The translations under genes were made by a program, and so were the position numbers. DNA of 9,505 nt from Tannerella sp. GTDB lineage: Bacteria; Bacteroidota; Bacteroidia; Bacteroidales; Tannerellaceae. The DNA lies in the NCBI GenBank assembly GCA_031263835.1, contig JAISEZ010000282.1:1-9505 (forward strand). The letters are read 5' to 3'. This document shows positions 1 through 7,204 of the stretch, piece after piece. Under the pieces are notes generated by a model, which saw nothing but the letters and a program-made list of their open reading frames with translations, was not told the origin of the DNA and searched no databases. Position 1 is the stretch's first letter. The number at the start of each line of letters is the position of its first letter.

Positions 1-794
1 CTGATTTTCCGCAGGAGCGACCGACAGCGGGCGAGACTGGCATACATCCGGCGCCGCCCGATATACAGGCCGAGGAGAAACAGCGCCAGCACCTTGAAAA
101 TCCGGTTTCCTTCGGCAAATTCCTGTACCCGGACAAACGCGCCCGAAATCAGGAATTTGAACATCTCCGGATAGCTCTTCGCATTCAGCAGCCACGTGCC
201 GAAATTATCGTCCGTGATGCCGTTTTGCCGGTTGAAATACTGCGTTGCCCGGATAGCCGGCGTCGCCGGGTCGAAGCCCGTCAACACCTTCAGGGCATCC
301 ATAACGACGGGAAAAAGTATCAGCGCGGCGGCAACGGACAGCAGTTTCCTGTCGGACAGGTTCCGGAACAGGGGCAGCAACATGCCGAGCAGCGCATACA
401 GCAGCAGGATATCACCGCTCCAGACAAACATCAGGTGCAGGAATCCAATCACGGCAAGCGTCGCCATCCTGCGGTAAAAAACCGTCAGTCCGTTTCGGTT
501 TCTTTCCGGCGACCGCGACAGGATGATGGAGAAACCGATGCCGAACAGGATGGAAAACAGGCTGTAGAACTTCCCGTCGATAAATATGTACTGCAGGTAT
601 TTGACGATATGGTCGACAGGCGCCGTCGGCATGGCTTCGACGACCTCCTGTTTCTGGAAGGTATATAGCGCAAATTCGGGAAAGTTAGCCAGGCAGATTC
701 CCGCCAGCGCCATTCCCCGCAAAGCATCTAAAATCCGGTAACGCCCGGTCGACCCGACGGGGCTGTCTGTATCCGATGAGAATTTACAACACAC
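1..794 (-). CDS. YeiB/DUF418-like multipass membrane protein (N-terminal part, cut by window edge)
   Basis: About 264 codons are readable before the gene leaves the window at position 1. The N-terminus carries a short polar stretch and then RYRILDALRGMALAGICLAN, the opening signature of the YeiB/DUF418 family (LD-LRG-A--GI---N). Hydrophobic segments follow: one containing YSLFSILFGIGFSIIL, one containing LAVIGFLHLMFVW, one containing DILLLYALLGMLLPLF, one at LLSVAAALILFPVVM, and one near the cut end at VLALFLLGLYIG, so it is a multipass inner-membrane protein. The C-terminal DUF418 domain would lie outside the window. The family is proposed to be involved in transport, but no substrate is established. 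The GTG at 792-794 directly follows an in-frame TGA and is the most upstream possible start; no ATG precedes the LRG motif, so the start is uncertain. It is on the same strand as rseP but 467 bp downstream, so probably a separate transcript. Confidence 0.83.
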   Translation of the reverse strand, partial: MCCKFSSDTDSPVGSTGRYRILDALRGMALAGICLANFPEFALYTFQKQEVVEAMPTAPVDHIVKYLQYIFIDGKFYSLFSILFGIGFSIILSRSPERNRNGLTVFYRRMATLAVIGFLHLMFVWSGDILLLYALLGMLLPLFRNLSDRKLLSVAAALILFPVVMDALKVLTGFDPATPAIRATQYFNRQNGITDDNFGTWLLNAKSYPEMFKFLISGAFVRVQEFAEGNRIFKVLALFLLGLYIGRRRMYASLARCRSLLRKI

Positions 795-1261
795 TCAATT
801 ATCCGATTTTACGGGGGGTAAAAGTAGGGATAAGGAAAGAAAGTCAAGCGGTTTTGCAGACAAAAACGAAGAAACAGGCCCTGAAAGCGAATGAAAGGAA
901 AGACCCGCCACGCGAAAGGATGCAGCGTGCAGGGCGCAGCTTGCCCCTGAATCTTTGAACGGTTGAATCTTTGAATTTTTAAAGCAGTCTCCCTGATTTT
1001 AAGGAGAAGTTTTCCTGTTTTTTTGAGAAAAAATTTGTACTGCGCGCAGCATGGTTTTGTGCACAGGCACTGAAAATCAATTATCAACACGGAGACACGG
1101 AGGACACGGAGATTCGTTTCTCTGCGGAACGAAGTTCCTTCTCTGTGGCCTTTGTGTAACCGCTTTCTGCACGAAGAGCACGGAGAAAATACGACGTTCC
1201 GCCGTGCCTTTCTCCGTGTTCTCTGTGTCTCCGTGTTGATAATTCATAATTCGTATGGCGG
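795..1261. other. 467-bp non-coding gap between rseP and the DUF418-like gene
   Basis: I see no credible gene here. Contents in order: a weak minus-strand promoter candidate for the DUF418-like gene (TACTTTTA, complement of 819-826, with TTG at 845-847 and 18 bp between); a direct repeat TGAATCTTTGAA at 948-959 and 964-975 (16-bp period); a small hairpin at 1002-1016 followed by seven T on the plus strand (1018-1024), terminator-like but with no plus-strand gene upstream; a 10-bp palindrome CTGCGCGCAG near 1040; then the fold-back element at 1079-1244. Short open frames in both directions exist but have no family resemblance. Confidence 0.6.
1079..1244. repeat. Fold-back (MITE/REP-like) element with 34-bp inverted repeats
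   Basis: The left arm at 1079-1112 and the right arm at 1211-1244 are inverted copies matching at 32 of 34 positions. They begin AATTATCAACACGGAGACAC and continue with further CACGGAG-type steps. The interior (1113-1210) is itself imperfectly self-complementary: GCGGAACG in the left half recurs inverted in the right half, and TTCTCTGTG faces TTCTCCGTG. The whole 166 bp could therefore fold into one long imperfect hairpin. Both strands give a short spurious frame containing LSTRRH, a consequence of the symmetry. The element begins 17 bp beyond the rseP stop codon, so its transcript hairpin might also act as a 3' end or mRNA stabiliser; that is inference. No clear target-site duplication was found. 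Confidence 0.75.
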
Positions 1262-2590
1262 TCAGTTCCCGCTAAACCACCGGAAAAGGTCATTGCCATT
1301 GGCATAAATCAGGAGGGTGACCAGGAGAATCATACCGGCGATTTGCGCGTATTCCAGGAATTTGTCGCTGGGTTTGCGGCGCGCAATCACTTCGTAGAGC
1401 AGGAACAGGACATGTCCGCCGTCCAGCGCCGGAATCGGCAGGATGTTCATAAAGGCCAGAATGATGGACAGGAATGCCGTCGTCATCCAGAATGCGCGTC
1501 CGTCCCACAGGGCCGGGAAGAGGTTGCCGATAGCGCCGAAACCGCCCAGACTGGTTGCCCCTTCTTTCGTAAAGACATATTTCATGTCGCTGACGTATCC
1601 CTTCAGCGTGTTAACGCCCAGGCGGACGCCCGCAGGGAATGAAGCAAGGAAACCGTAGGTGCGGGTGACGGTTTCGTAAAGTTCGCCGGGCGTCATTGAA
1701 TAGACGCCAATCCTGCCGAGCGAATCGGGCGTCAGACGCAGCGACTGCTCGCGTCCGTCGCGGATATAGGCGAGGGTGACTTCCTGTTCCCCGAACCGGC
1801 GAAGCTCCTGGACGACGTCGTAAAAGGAAGGCGTTGCCTGACCGTCGACGGCAATGATGCGGTCTCCGGGTTGCAGGCCGGCGCGGGCGGCAGGGGTGTC
1901 GTCGCCGGACAGCCGGCTGACGGTCATCGGGGTGCGGGGGGCAGCAAAGCCCTGTTTGTCGCGCATGACGCGCTGCATCATGTCACCGGGAATGAAAACG
2001 GTCGCCGGACTGCCGTCGCGCAGGACTGTGACCGTACCGGCGTTCATGATGGCGCGCAGCGCGTCGCCGTTCAAGCGTTCCAGCGCCGTTCCGTCGGCGT
2101 CCAGCAGGATGTCGCCGTCCCGGAAACCGACCTCCTTGAACGTATCGCTGTAGTCCATGCCCATCGTTATATTCTTCAGCGGCAGGTACGTGTCGCCCCA
2201 CGCAAAAAGAATCATGGAATAAATAATCAGCGCCAGCAGGAAGTTGAACACCACGCCGGCAATCATAATCAGCAGGCGCTGTCCGGCCGGCTTGGAACGA
2301 AACTCGTAGGGCTGGGGCGGCTGTGCCATTTGTTCCCGGTCCATCGACTCGTCTATCATGCCGGAAATCTTGCAGTAGCCGCCCAGCGGCAGCCAGCCGA
2401 TGCCGTATTCCGTTTCGCTGTTTTTGGGCTTGAACTTGAAAAGTGAAAACCAGGGGTCGAAAAACAGGTAAAACTTCTCTACGCGCACCTTGAACCAGCG
2501 CGCAAAGATAAAATGTCCGAACTCGTGGACAATGACCAGAATGGATAAACTCAAAACTAATTGAGCTGCCTTTATCAAAAATATTTCCAT
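1262..2590 (-). CDS. rseP: RseP, site-2 zinc intramembrane metalloprotease
   Basis: 442 aa, the normal size for the family. RseP/S2P proteases cleave membrane-embedded substrates such as anti-sigma factors and leftover signal peptides within the inner membrane. The zinc motif HEFGH is at residues 22-26 in the first membrane helix, and the third ligand lies in the C-terminal NILPIPALDGGH segment (LDG at 389-391). The conserved RSKPAGQRLLIMIAGVVFNF follows at about 98-116. Two periplasmic PDZ regions are visible: a weak one around 140-192 and a clear one around 224-278 (AGLQPGDRIIAVDG). A last helix is at about 416-431. The start is ATG at 2590, placing HEFGH at the usual distance from the N-terminus. 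It is on the same strand as dxr, but 709 bp of repeats lie between them, so a separate promoter is likely; I could not find a convincing TAnnTTTG box just upstream. Confidence 0.97.
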   Translation of the reverse strand: MEIFLIKAAQLVLSLSILVIVHEFGHFIFARWFKVRVEKFYLFFDPWFSLFKFKPKNSETEYGIGWLPLGGYCKISGMIDESMDREQMAQPPQPYEFRSKPAGQRLLIMIAGVVFNFLLALIIYSMILFAWGDTYLPLKNITMGMDYSDTFKEVGFRDGDILLDADGTALERLNGDALRAIMNAGTVTVLRDGSPATVFIPGDMMQRVMRDKQGFAAPRTPMTVSRLSGDDTPAARAGLQPGDRIIAVDGQATPSFYDVVQELRRFGEQEVTLAYIRDGREQSLRLTPDSLGRIGVYSMTPGELYETVTRTYGFLASFPAGVRLGVNTLKGYVSDMKYVFTKEGATSLGGFGAIGNLFPALWDGRAFWMTTAFLSIILAFMNILPIPALDGGHVLFLLYEVIARRKPSDKFLEYAQIAGMILLVTLLIYANGNDLFRWFSGN

Positions 2591-2657
2591 ATATCTATCT
2601 ATTACTATTTTTACTAATTACTAACTGCTAATGGTTGCGAAACAAATAAACTGCGAA

Positions 2658-3027
2658 TCCGGAAATTCCGGATTGGCAAAACAGGTCTGTTTCATAAATC
2701 CGGAAATCCCGGATTGGCAAAACAGGTCTGTTTCATGATTCCGGAATTTCCGGAATGGCAAAACAGGTCTGTTTTATGAATCCGGAAATTCCGGATTGGC
2801 AAAACAGGTCTGTTTCATGAATCCGGAAATTCCGGATTGGCAAAACAGGTCTGTTTCATGATTCCGGAAATCCCGGATTGGCAAAACAGGTCTGTTTCAT
2901 GATTCCGGAAATCCCGGAATGGCAAAACAGGTCTGTTTCATGATTCCGGAAATTCCGGATTGGCAAAACGGGTCTGTTTCATGATTCCGGAAATTCCGGA
3001 ATGGCAAAAACAGGTCTGTTTCATAAA
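2658..3027. repeat. Tandem array of nine 41-bp units
   Basis: Units start at 2658, 2699, 2740, 2781, 2822, 2863, 2904, 2945 and 2986. Eight are exactly 41 bp and the last has one extra A. Each unit holds two inverted repeats: TCCGGAA-A-TTCCGGA (7-bp arms) and AAACAG-GT-CTGTTT (6-bp arms), joined by TTGGC or ATGGC. Units differ by only a few bases: a T-to-C change in the first palindrome of units 2, 6 and 7, a central A-to-T in unit 3, ATTGG versus AATGG, and one A-to-G in unit 8. Since 41 is not a multiple of three, no repeated peptide could be encoded. There are no unique spacers between units. Confidence 0.95.
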
Positions 3028-3045
3028 AACCTGCATTCAGGTTTT
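3025..3045 (-). terminator. Candidate intrinsic terminator downstream of dxr
   Basis: Read on the minus strand, AAAACCTG-AATG-CAGGTTTT forms a perfect 8-bp stem with a 4-nt loop followed by one more T, giving five T in total. It lies about 255 nt downstream of the dxr stop and just before the tandem array. The stem has only four G-C pairs and part of the T-run is inside the stem, so it may be weak. If active, it would separate rseP transcription from the murA-dxr operon. Confidence 0.35.
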
Positions 3046-3084
3046 GGCCAGACAATTGATTATTCATTTCTCCACACATTATTT

Positions 3085-3293
3085 ATGCGAATCAGTAGTT
3101 AGTAGTCAGTAGATAGCAGTTAGTAGGGGCGAAATGCTTTCGCCCGCAGGGCAGCCGGCGGAAAAGCCGCATATCTCCCATACAGGGATACGGTATCAGG
3201 CACTGCATCTGCCGGGGCCGGTTGATTTTGTATATGAACTGATGTATCATTCTACTAACTACTAACTACTAACTACTAACTACCGATTCGCAT
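3085..3293. mobile_element. MITE-like element with 42-bp terminal inverted repeats and a 5-bp direct repeat
   Basis: The left arm 3085-3126 (starting ATGCGAATCAGTAGTTAGTA) and the right arm 3252-3293 are inverted copies matching at 38 of 42 positions. Both are built of AGTTAGT steps. The element is flanked on each side by TATTT (3080-3084 and 3294-3298), consistent with a 5-bp target-site duplication. The 125-bp interior starts with a perfect hairpin, GGGCGAAA-TGC-TTTCGCCC (3127-3145), followed by smaller GC-rich inverted repeats. There is no room for a transposase, so mobilisation would have to come in trans. The right edge ends seven bases short of the dxr stop codon, so in the dxr transcript it forms a long hairpin right after the gene. 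The alternative is a REP/BIME-type intergenic repeat. Confidence 0.65.
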
Positions 3294-3299
3294 TATTTC

Positions 3300-4484
3300 C
3301 TATTCCCGACTGTTTTTTACTGCTTCCTCCGCGATGCGCCGTGCTTCCCCGTCCGTCTGCACATAATCCTCATACGTCGGCGTTGCAATGAACGTGGCTT
3401 TTGTCAGCGTCTGTTCAATTACTTCGCTCATCTGCAGGAAACCGGTTTGCTCACGCAGGAAGGCCGCTACCGCGACTTCGTTTGCCGCATTCAGGATGCA
3501 GGGCATGTTTCCTCCCCGGCGTGCCGCCTCGAATGCGAACGCCAGATTCCGGAACCGGTGCATGTCGGGTTCCTCAAACGTCAGCGTCGAATAGCGGCTG
3601 AAATCCAGCCGTTCCGACGCGCTTTTCAGCCGCTGCGGCCAGGAAAGGGCGCAGGCAATCGGCAGTTTCATATCGGGCACGCCCAGCTGCGCCATGACTG
3701 CGCCGTCCGCAAACTGCACCATCGAATGGATGACGGACTGCGGATGCACCAGCACCTGTATCTGTTCCGGAGCCAGACCGAAAAGCCACCTGGCCTCAAT
3801 CATTTCGAAGCCCTTGTTCATCATCGAGGCCGAGTCAACCGTCACCTTGGCGCCCATCGACCAGTTCGGATGGCACAGCGCCTGCGCCTTCGTGACGCGC
3901 GCCAGCTCGTCCTTCGTTTTTGTGCGGAAGGGGCCGCCCGAGGCCGTCAGGATGATTTTCTCCGCCGGATTGTTCCATTCGCCCTTCAGACACTGGTAGA
4001 TGGCGGAATGTTCCGAATCGACCGGCAGGATGGGCGCGCGGTTTTTCTCCGCCAGCGCGATGACCAGTTCGCCGGCCACGACCAGCGTTTCCTTGTTGGC
4101 CAGGGCAATGGCCTTGCCGGCCTGAATGGCCGCGAGGGTGGGCCGCAGACCGGCATAGCCGACGAGCGCCGTCAGCACCATGTCCACCGGTCCGGACTGT
4201 ACGACCTGCGCGATGGCGTCCGCCCCCGCCCATACCTTGACGGGCAAGTCGCTTAACGCCGCCTTCACTTCCGGATATTTCCGCTCGCTGGCGATGACGA
4301 CCGCCTCCGGCCGGTAGCGGCGCGCCTGTTCAATCAGCAGCTCCGACTGCTCGTTGGCCGTCAGCGCATAGACCTCGAACAGGTCGGGATGTTCGCTGAC
4401 GACTTCCAGCGCCTGCGTCCCGATGGAACCGGTCGAACCCAGTATGGCCAGCTGTTTCTTCGTTTCCTGTCTGCTGTCGCTCAT
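3300..4484 (-). CDS. dxr: 1-deoxy-D-xylulose 5-phosphate reductoisomerase (Dxr)
   Basis: Catalyses the NADPH-dependent conversion of DXP to MEP, the second step of the cytosolic MEP isoprenoid pathway. 394 aa from the chosen start, the usual length. Visible motifs: NADPH-binding GSTGSIG (16-22), ALANKETLVVAGE (127-139), metal-binding PVDSEH with D156 and E158, ASGGPFR (181-187), HPNWSMGAKVTVDSASMMNK (205-224) and the third metal ligand E227 in GFEMIEA, then VHPQSVIHSMVQF (246-258). All catalytic residues are present. The ATG at 4484 is preferred over an in-frame TTG at 4496 because it sits one base after the TAG stop of the M23 gene (TAG-G-ATG), implying translational coupling, and because the family N-terminus begins just before KKQLAILG. 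It is the last gene of the tight operon. Undecaprenyl phosphate made from its product links it to peptidoglycan synthesis by the other operon genes. Confidence 0.98.
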   Translation of the reverse strand: MSDSRQETKKQLAILGSTGSIGTQALEVVSEHPDLFEVYALTANEQSELLIEQARRYRPEAVVIASERKYPEVKAALSDLPVKVWAGADAIAQVVQSGPVDMVLTALVGYAGLRPTLAAIQAGKAIALANKETLVVAGELVIALAEKNRAPILPVDSEHSAIYQCLKGEWNNPAEKIILTASGGPFRTKTKDELARVTKAQALCHPNWSMGAKVTVDSASMMNKGFEMIEARWLFGLAPEQIQVLVHPQSVIHSMVQFADGAVMAQLGVPDMKLPIACALSWPQRLKSASERLDFSRYSTLTFEEPDMHRFRNLAFAFEAARRGGNMPCILNAANEVAVAAFLREQTGFLQMSEVIEQTLTKATFIATPTYEDYVQTDGEARRIAEEAVKNSRE

Positions 4485-4485
4485 C

Positions 4486-5355
4486 CTAAAAAGCAATGTA
4501 TTCTTCCGGATTCACCGGATTTCCCCTGTACCACAGCTCGAAATGCAGGTGCGGCCCGGTGGACAGGTCGCCCGTGTTGCCGATGAGCGCAATCGCTTCG
4601 CCGGCAACTACCCGGTCGCCCGTTTTCTTCAGCAGCAACTCGTTGTGCTTGTATATCGAAAGAAAGCCGTTTTTATGCTGCACCCCGATTACGTTCCCGT
4701 ACTGGGGGTCGTAACCGGTATATACGACCATGCCTTCCAGCGTCGCCAGTACGCTTTCCCGCGGCCCGGCCACCAAATCCACCCCGTAGTGACGAATCTC
4801 CGCATTGTAGCGGGACGAAATCATACCGTTCGCCGGCTTGTAGAAAAGCACGTCTTCGGTGACCGTCGGGGTTGCGTTCAAAACCGTGAGGTTGTATTTT
4901 TCTTCTTCTTCAAAGGATTTCACGAAATACTCCTCGTTTTCCGAGCGGGGCACATCGTAGTTGGCCGTGATAAAGGCCGTCGAATCGGAACGGTGAACGG
5001 AATCCACCGTCACCGTGCCGGTCAGAATATCCGTCACGTTGGCCAGATACATGGCCTGCGTTTGCACCAGCATCTCCAGCGAATCCACCTTCAGCGCGTT
5101 CAGAATGATTTTATTCCGCACCTCGACGTCCAGATAGCCGGGCAGGTAGTTGCGGATGGGCGTCGTGACGATGACCAGCGCGGTAACGGCTATCAGGAGA
5201 ACGGCAAACAGGCCGACGGTCGTGAAGGCCGACAGCTGCGACAGCCGGAACGACCATACTTCCTCCAGCGTCGATTCGTTGAAAAAGGAGAGCTTGTATT
5301 TCAGCCGGACACGCTTCCAGAAGGAATGTTTCTTTTTATGCTGCCTTTTCGCCAT
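4486..5355 (-). CDS. Membrane-anchored M23 (LytM-type) peptidoglycan endopeptidase
   Basis: 289 aa. A basic cytoplasmic N-terminus (KRQHKKKHSFWKRVRLKYK) is followed by one membrane helix at about 44-65, a linker, and a C-terminal M23 domain at about 174-287. The full zinc set is visible: H189 and D193 (HYGVD), H237 (YKHNE) and H269/H271 in TGPHLHFELW. This is the arrangement of active M23 enzymes, not of the degenerate EnvC/NlpD activators. The domain should face the periplasm and cut peptide cross-links in peptidoglycan. It starts 6 nt after the rimM stop, and its own stop lies one base before the dxr ATG. The exact substrate bond and cellular role (growth, division, sporadic remodelling) cannot be read from the sequence. 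Confidence 0.93.
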   Translation of the reverse strand: MAKRQHKKKHSFWKRVRLKYKLSFFNESTLEEVWSFRLSQLSAFTTVGLFAVLLIAVTALVIVTTPIRNYLPGYLDVEVRNKIILNALKVDSLEMLVQTQAMYLANVTDILTGTVTVDSVHRSDSTAFITANYDVPRSENEEYFVKSFEEEEKYNLTVLNATPTVTEDVLFYKPANGMISSRYNAEIRHYGVDLVAGPRESVLATLEGMVVYTGYDPQYGNVIGVQHKNGFLSIYKHNELLLKKTGDRVVAGEAIALIGNTGDLSTGPHLHFELWYRGNPVNPEEYIAF

Positions 5356-5361
5356 CGGATG

Positions 5362-5889
5362 CTATTTTTCAATGTCCTGCAGTCCGTCCGGCAGCGACAC
5401 GACAATGCGCTTTGCCTTCCGGTCAACAAAGCAAATCAGTTCTTCCGCCACCGGCGCCAGTATCTCTTTCCCGTTGCAGTCCACGCGGAACAGCACGTTG
5501 AGCGTCGTATCGTCCACGTCCGTCACCCGGCCGATTTCGCCTTTCCGTCCGTCTTCAAGCATGTATCCCGTGAATTGATGCCAGCCGGCGTCTTTTTCCG
5601 GCCTGTGCCTTATCGCCGCCTGCGGATAATATACGGCCCGGTTGACCAGGCGCTTTGCCGCGGCGATGCCGTCCACCTGTTCCAGCTTCACCAGTATCGT
5701 CGAACGGCCTTTCGGACGGTAACTTTCGATGTAGAAAGGCACCGGAATCCCGTCCATTTCGCAGACTATATAAGGGTGTTCCGTTTCGCCGAAGAGGTCA
5801 TAATCCGTAACCAGCGGCAGTTCTCCCTTGATGCCGTGCGGCCTGGCAAACTGCCCGACCTGACAGAGGTCTTCCTTGCGAATCATCAT
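5362..5889 (-). CDS. rimM: RimM, 16S rRNA processing/30S maturation factor
   Basis: 175 aa, normal family length. RimM binds ribosomal protein uS19 and assists maturation of the 30S head. The N-terminal RimM domain begins with the signature VGQFARPHGIKGEL (11-24). A second, PRC-barrel domain spans about 103-172, with W103 and GYMLEDGRKGEIGRVTDVDD at its start. Translation probably starts at the first of two adjacent ATG codons (5889 or 5886), 10 nt after the murA stop. That spacer carries a run of seven C on the coding strand and ends GGA-ATG. In many other bacteria rimM sits with rpsP and trmD; here it lies between murA and an M23 peptidase gene, as I recall for Bacteroidetes. Confidence 0.96.
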   Translation of the reverse strand: MMIRKEDLCQVGQFARPHGIKGELPLVTDYDLFGETEHPYIVCEMDGIPVPFYIESYRPKGRSTILVKLEQVDGIAAAKRLVNRAVYYPQAAIRHRPEKDAGWHQFTGYMLEDGRKGEIGRVTDVDDTTLNVLFRVDCNGKEILAPVAEELICFVDRKAKRIVVSLPDGLQDIEK

Positions 5890-5899
5890 TCCGGGGGGG

Positions 5900-7204
5900 T
5901 TAAAGCCTTGAAATATGAGCGCCCAGACGGTTCAGCCGGCTGTCAATCCGCTGATAGCCGCGGTCGATTTGCTCGATGTTGTCAATCCGGCTGGTTCCTT
6001 CCGCGCTCATGGCCGCAATCAGCAGCGCAATCCCGGCGCGGATGTCCGGCGAGGCCATCCGGGTGGCCCTCAGTTTCAGGCGGTGTGCCAGTCCGATGAC
6101 CGTCGCGCGATGCGGGTCGCAGAGGATAATCTGCGCTCCCATGTCTATCAGCTTGTCAACAAAGAACAGCCGGCTTTCGAACATTTTCTGATGAATCAGG
6201 ACGCTGCCCGTCGCCTGCGTTGCCACCACCAGGATGACGCTCAGCAGGTCCGGCGTCAGTCCCGGCCAGGGCGCATCGGCCACCGTCATGATGGAGCCGT
6301 CCAGGAAGGATTCTATTTCGTAGGCGTCGTGCGCCGGCACATGAATATCGTCGTCCTGCGGCTCTACCCGGATACCTATCCTGCGGAATGCGCCGGGAAT
6401 CATGCCCAGGCGGCTGTAGCCCGTATTTTTAATCGTGATGTCCGAACCCGTCATGGCGGCCATGCCGATGAAACTGCCGACTTCAATCATGTCCGGCAGG
6501 AGGGTATGCTCCGTTCCGTGCAGCGAGGCAACGCCCTCGACGGTCAGGAGGTTGGAACCGATGCCGGAAATGCGCGCGCCCATGCGGTTCAGCATGACCG
6601 AAAGCTGCTGGATGTAGGGTTCACATGCCGCGTTGTAAATGGTGGTGACGCCTTCGGCGCATACGGCGGCCATCAGGATATTGGCCGTACCCGTTACCGA
6701 GGCTTCGTCCAGCAGCATGTATGCGCCGCTCAGTCGCGCCGCGTCAATGGCGTACAGCTGCCGCTGACGGTCACAGGTGAAGCGGGCGCCTAACTTCTGA
6801 AGACCGGTGATATGCGTATCCAGCCGTCGCCGTCCGATTTTGTCGCCGCCGACCTGCGGCAGGATGGCTTTGCCGAAACGCGCCAGCAGCGGCCCGACCA
6901 GCATGACCGACCCCCGAAGGACGGAGACCCGGTGAGCAAATTCGTCGGTGTCCAGATAAGCCATGTCCACCGTATCCGCCTGAAAAGCATACGCGTCTTC
7001 CGACAGATGCTCCACGCGCACCTGCATGTCGCGCAGGAGCTGTATCAGATTGTTGATGTCCAGGATGTCGGGAACGCGGCGAATGACCATCCGTTCGGGC
7101 GTGAGCAGAACGGCGCAGATGACTTCCAGCGCTTCATTCTTGGCTCCCTGGGGATGGATTTCACCGGACAGACGGTAACCGCCTTCTATGACGAACGAAC
7201 TCAT
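5900..7204 (-). CDS. murA: UDP-N-acetylglucosamine 1-carboxyvinyltransferase (MurA), Asp-type active site
   Basis: 434 aa, full length. MurA transfers enolpyruvate from PEP to UDP-GlcNAc in the cytoplasm, the first committed step of peptidoglycan synthesis. Visible: GAKNEALEV with K22/N23 near the N-terminus, RGSVMLVGPLLARFGKA (97-113), the active-site loop GGDKIGRRRLDTH (119-131), EASVTGTANILMAAV (167-181), and the catalytic Asp D319 in GLTPDLLS. The loop residue that is Cys115 in E. coli is Asp here (D121, codon GAC at 6842-6844). Asp at this position is known to keep the enzyme active while making it insensitive to fosfomycin. The ATG overlaps the stop of the upstream DUF4290 gene as ATGA (7201-7204), so the two are translationally coupled. 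Confidence 0.98.
   Translation of the reverse strand: MSSFVIEGGYRLSGEIHPQGAKNEALEVICAVLLTPERMVIRRVPDILDINNLIQLLRDMQVRVEHLSEDAYAFQADTVDMAYLDTDEFAHRVSVLRGSVMLVGPLLARFGKAILPQVGGDKIGRRRLDTHITGLQKLGARFTCDRQRQLYAIDAARLSGAYMLLDEASVTGTANILMAAVCAEGVTTIYNAACEPYIQQLSVMLNRMGARISGIGSNLLTVEGVASLHGTEHTLLPDMIEVGSFIGMAAMTGSDITIKNTGYSRLGMIPGAFRRIGIRVEPQDDDIHVPAHDAYEIESFLDGSIMTVADAPWPGLTPDLLSVILVVATQATGSVLIHQKMFESRLFFVDKLIDMGAQIILCDPHRATVIGLAHRLKLRATRMASPDIRAGIALLIAAMSAEGTSRIDNIEQIDRGYQRIDSRLNRLGAHISRL

Larger units (their letters stand above)
2591..3299. other. 709-bp repeat-rich gap between dxr and rseP
   Basis: No gene is supported. From rseP upward it holds an A/T-rich leader with ACTAATTACTAACTGCT-type repeats (2611-2629), the nine-unit tandem array (2658-3027), a hairpin with a T-run on the minus strand (3025-3045), and an inverted-repeat element (3085-3293). 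The octamer TGCGAATC occurs at 2652-2659 and 3086-3093, and inverted at 3285-3292, so both repeat blocks share edge sequence. Confidence 0.7.

Noticed and set aside
1002..1024. Plus-strand hairpin followed by seven T
   Set aside because: The stem is short with a wobble pair, and no plus-strand gene lies upstream, so I did not list it as a terminator.
1051..1305. Small proteins on both strands with LSTRRH
   Set aside because: They arise from the near-palindromic CACGGAG element and mirror each other; this is a repeat artefact.
2658..3027. CRISPR array
   Set aside because: The 41-bp units are directly contiguous and nearly identical, with no unique spacers between them and no cas genes nearby.
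2897..3079. 60-codon minus-strand frame with ETDLF/ETDPF-like peptides
   Set aside because: It is translated from the 41-bp repeats, whose length is not a multiple of three, so no coherent protein repeat exists.
4485..4496. TTG at 4496 as the dxr start
   Set aside because: An ATG four codons later sits one base after the stop of the preceding gene and fits the family N-terminus.
4423..6099. 558-codon plus-strand open frame
   Set aside because: It is antisense to dxr, the M23 gene, rimM and murA, all well-supported genes, and its protein shows no family resemblance. Long antisense frames are common in GC-rich DNA.
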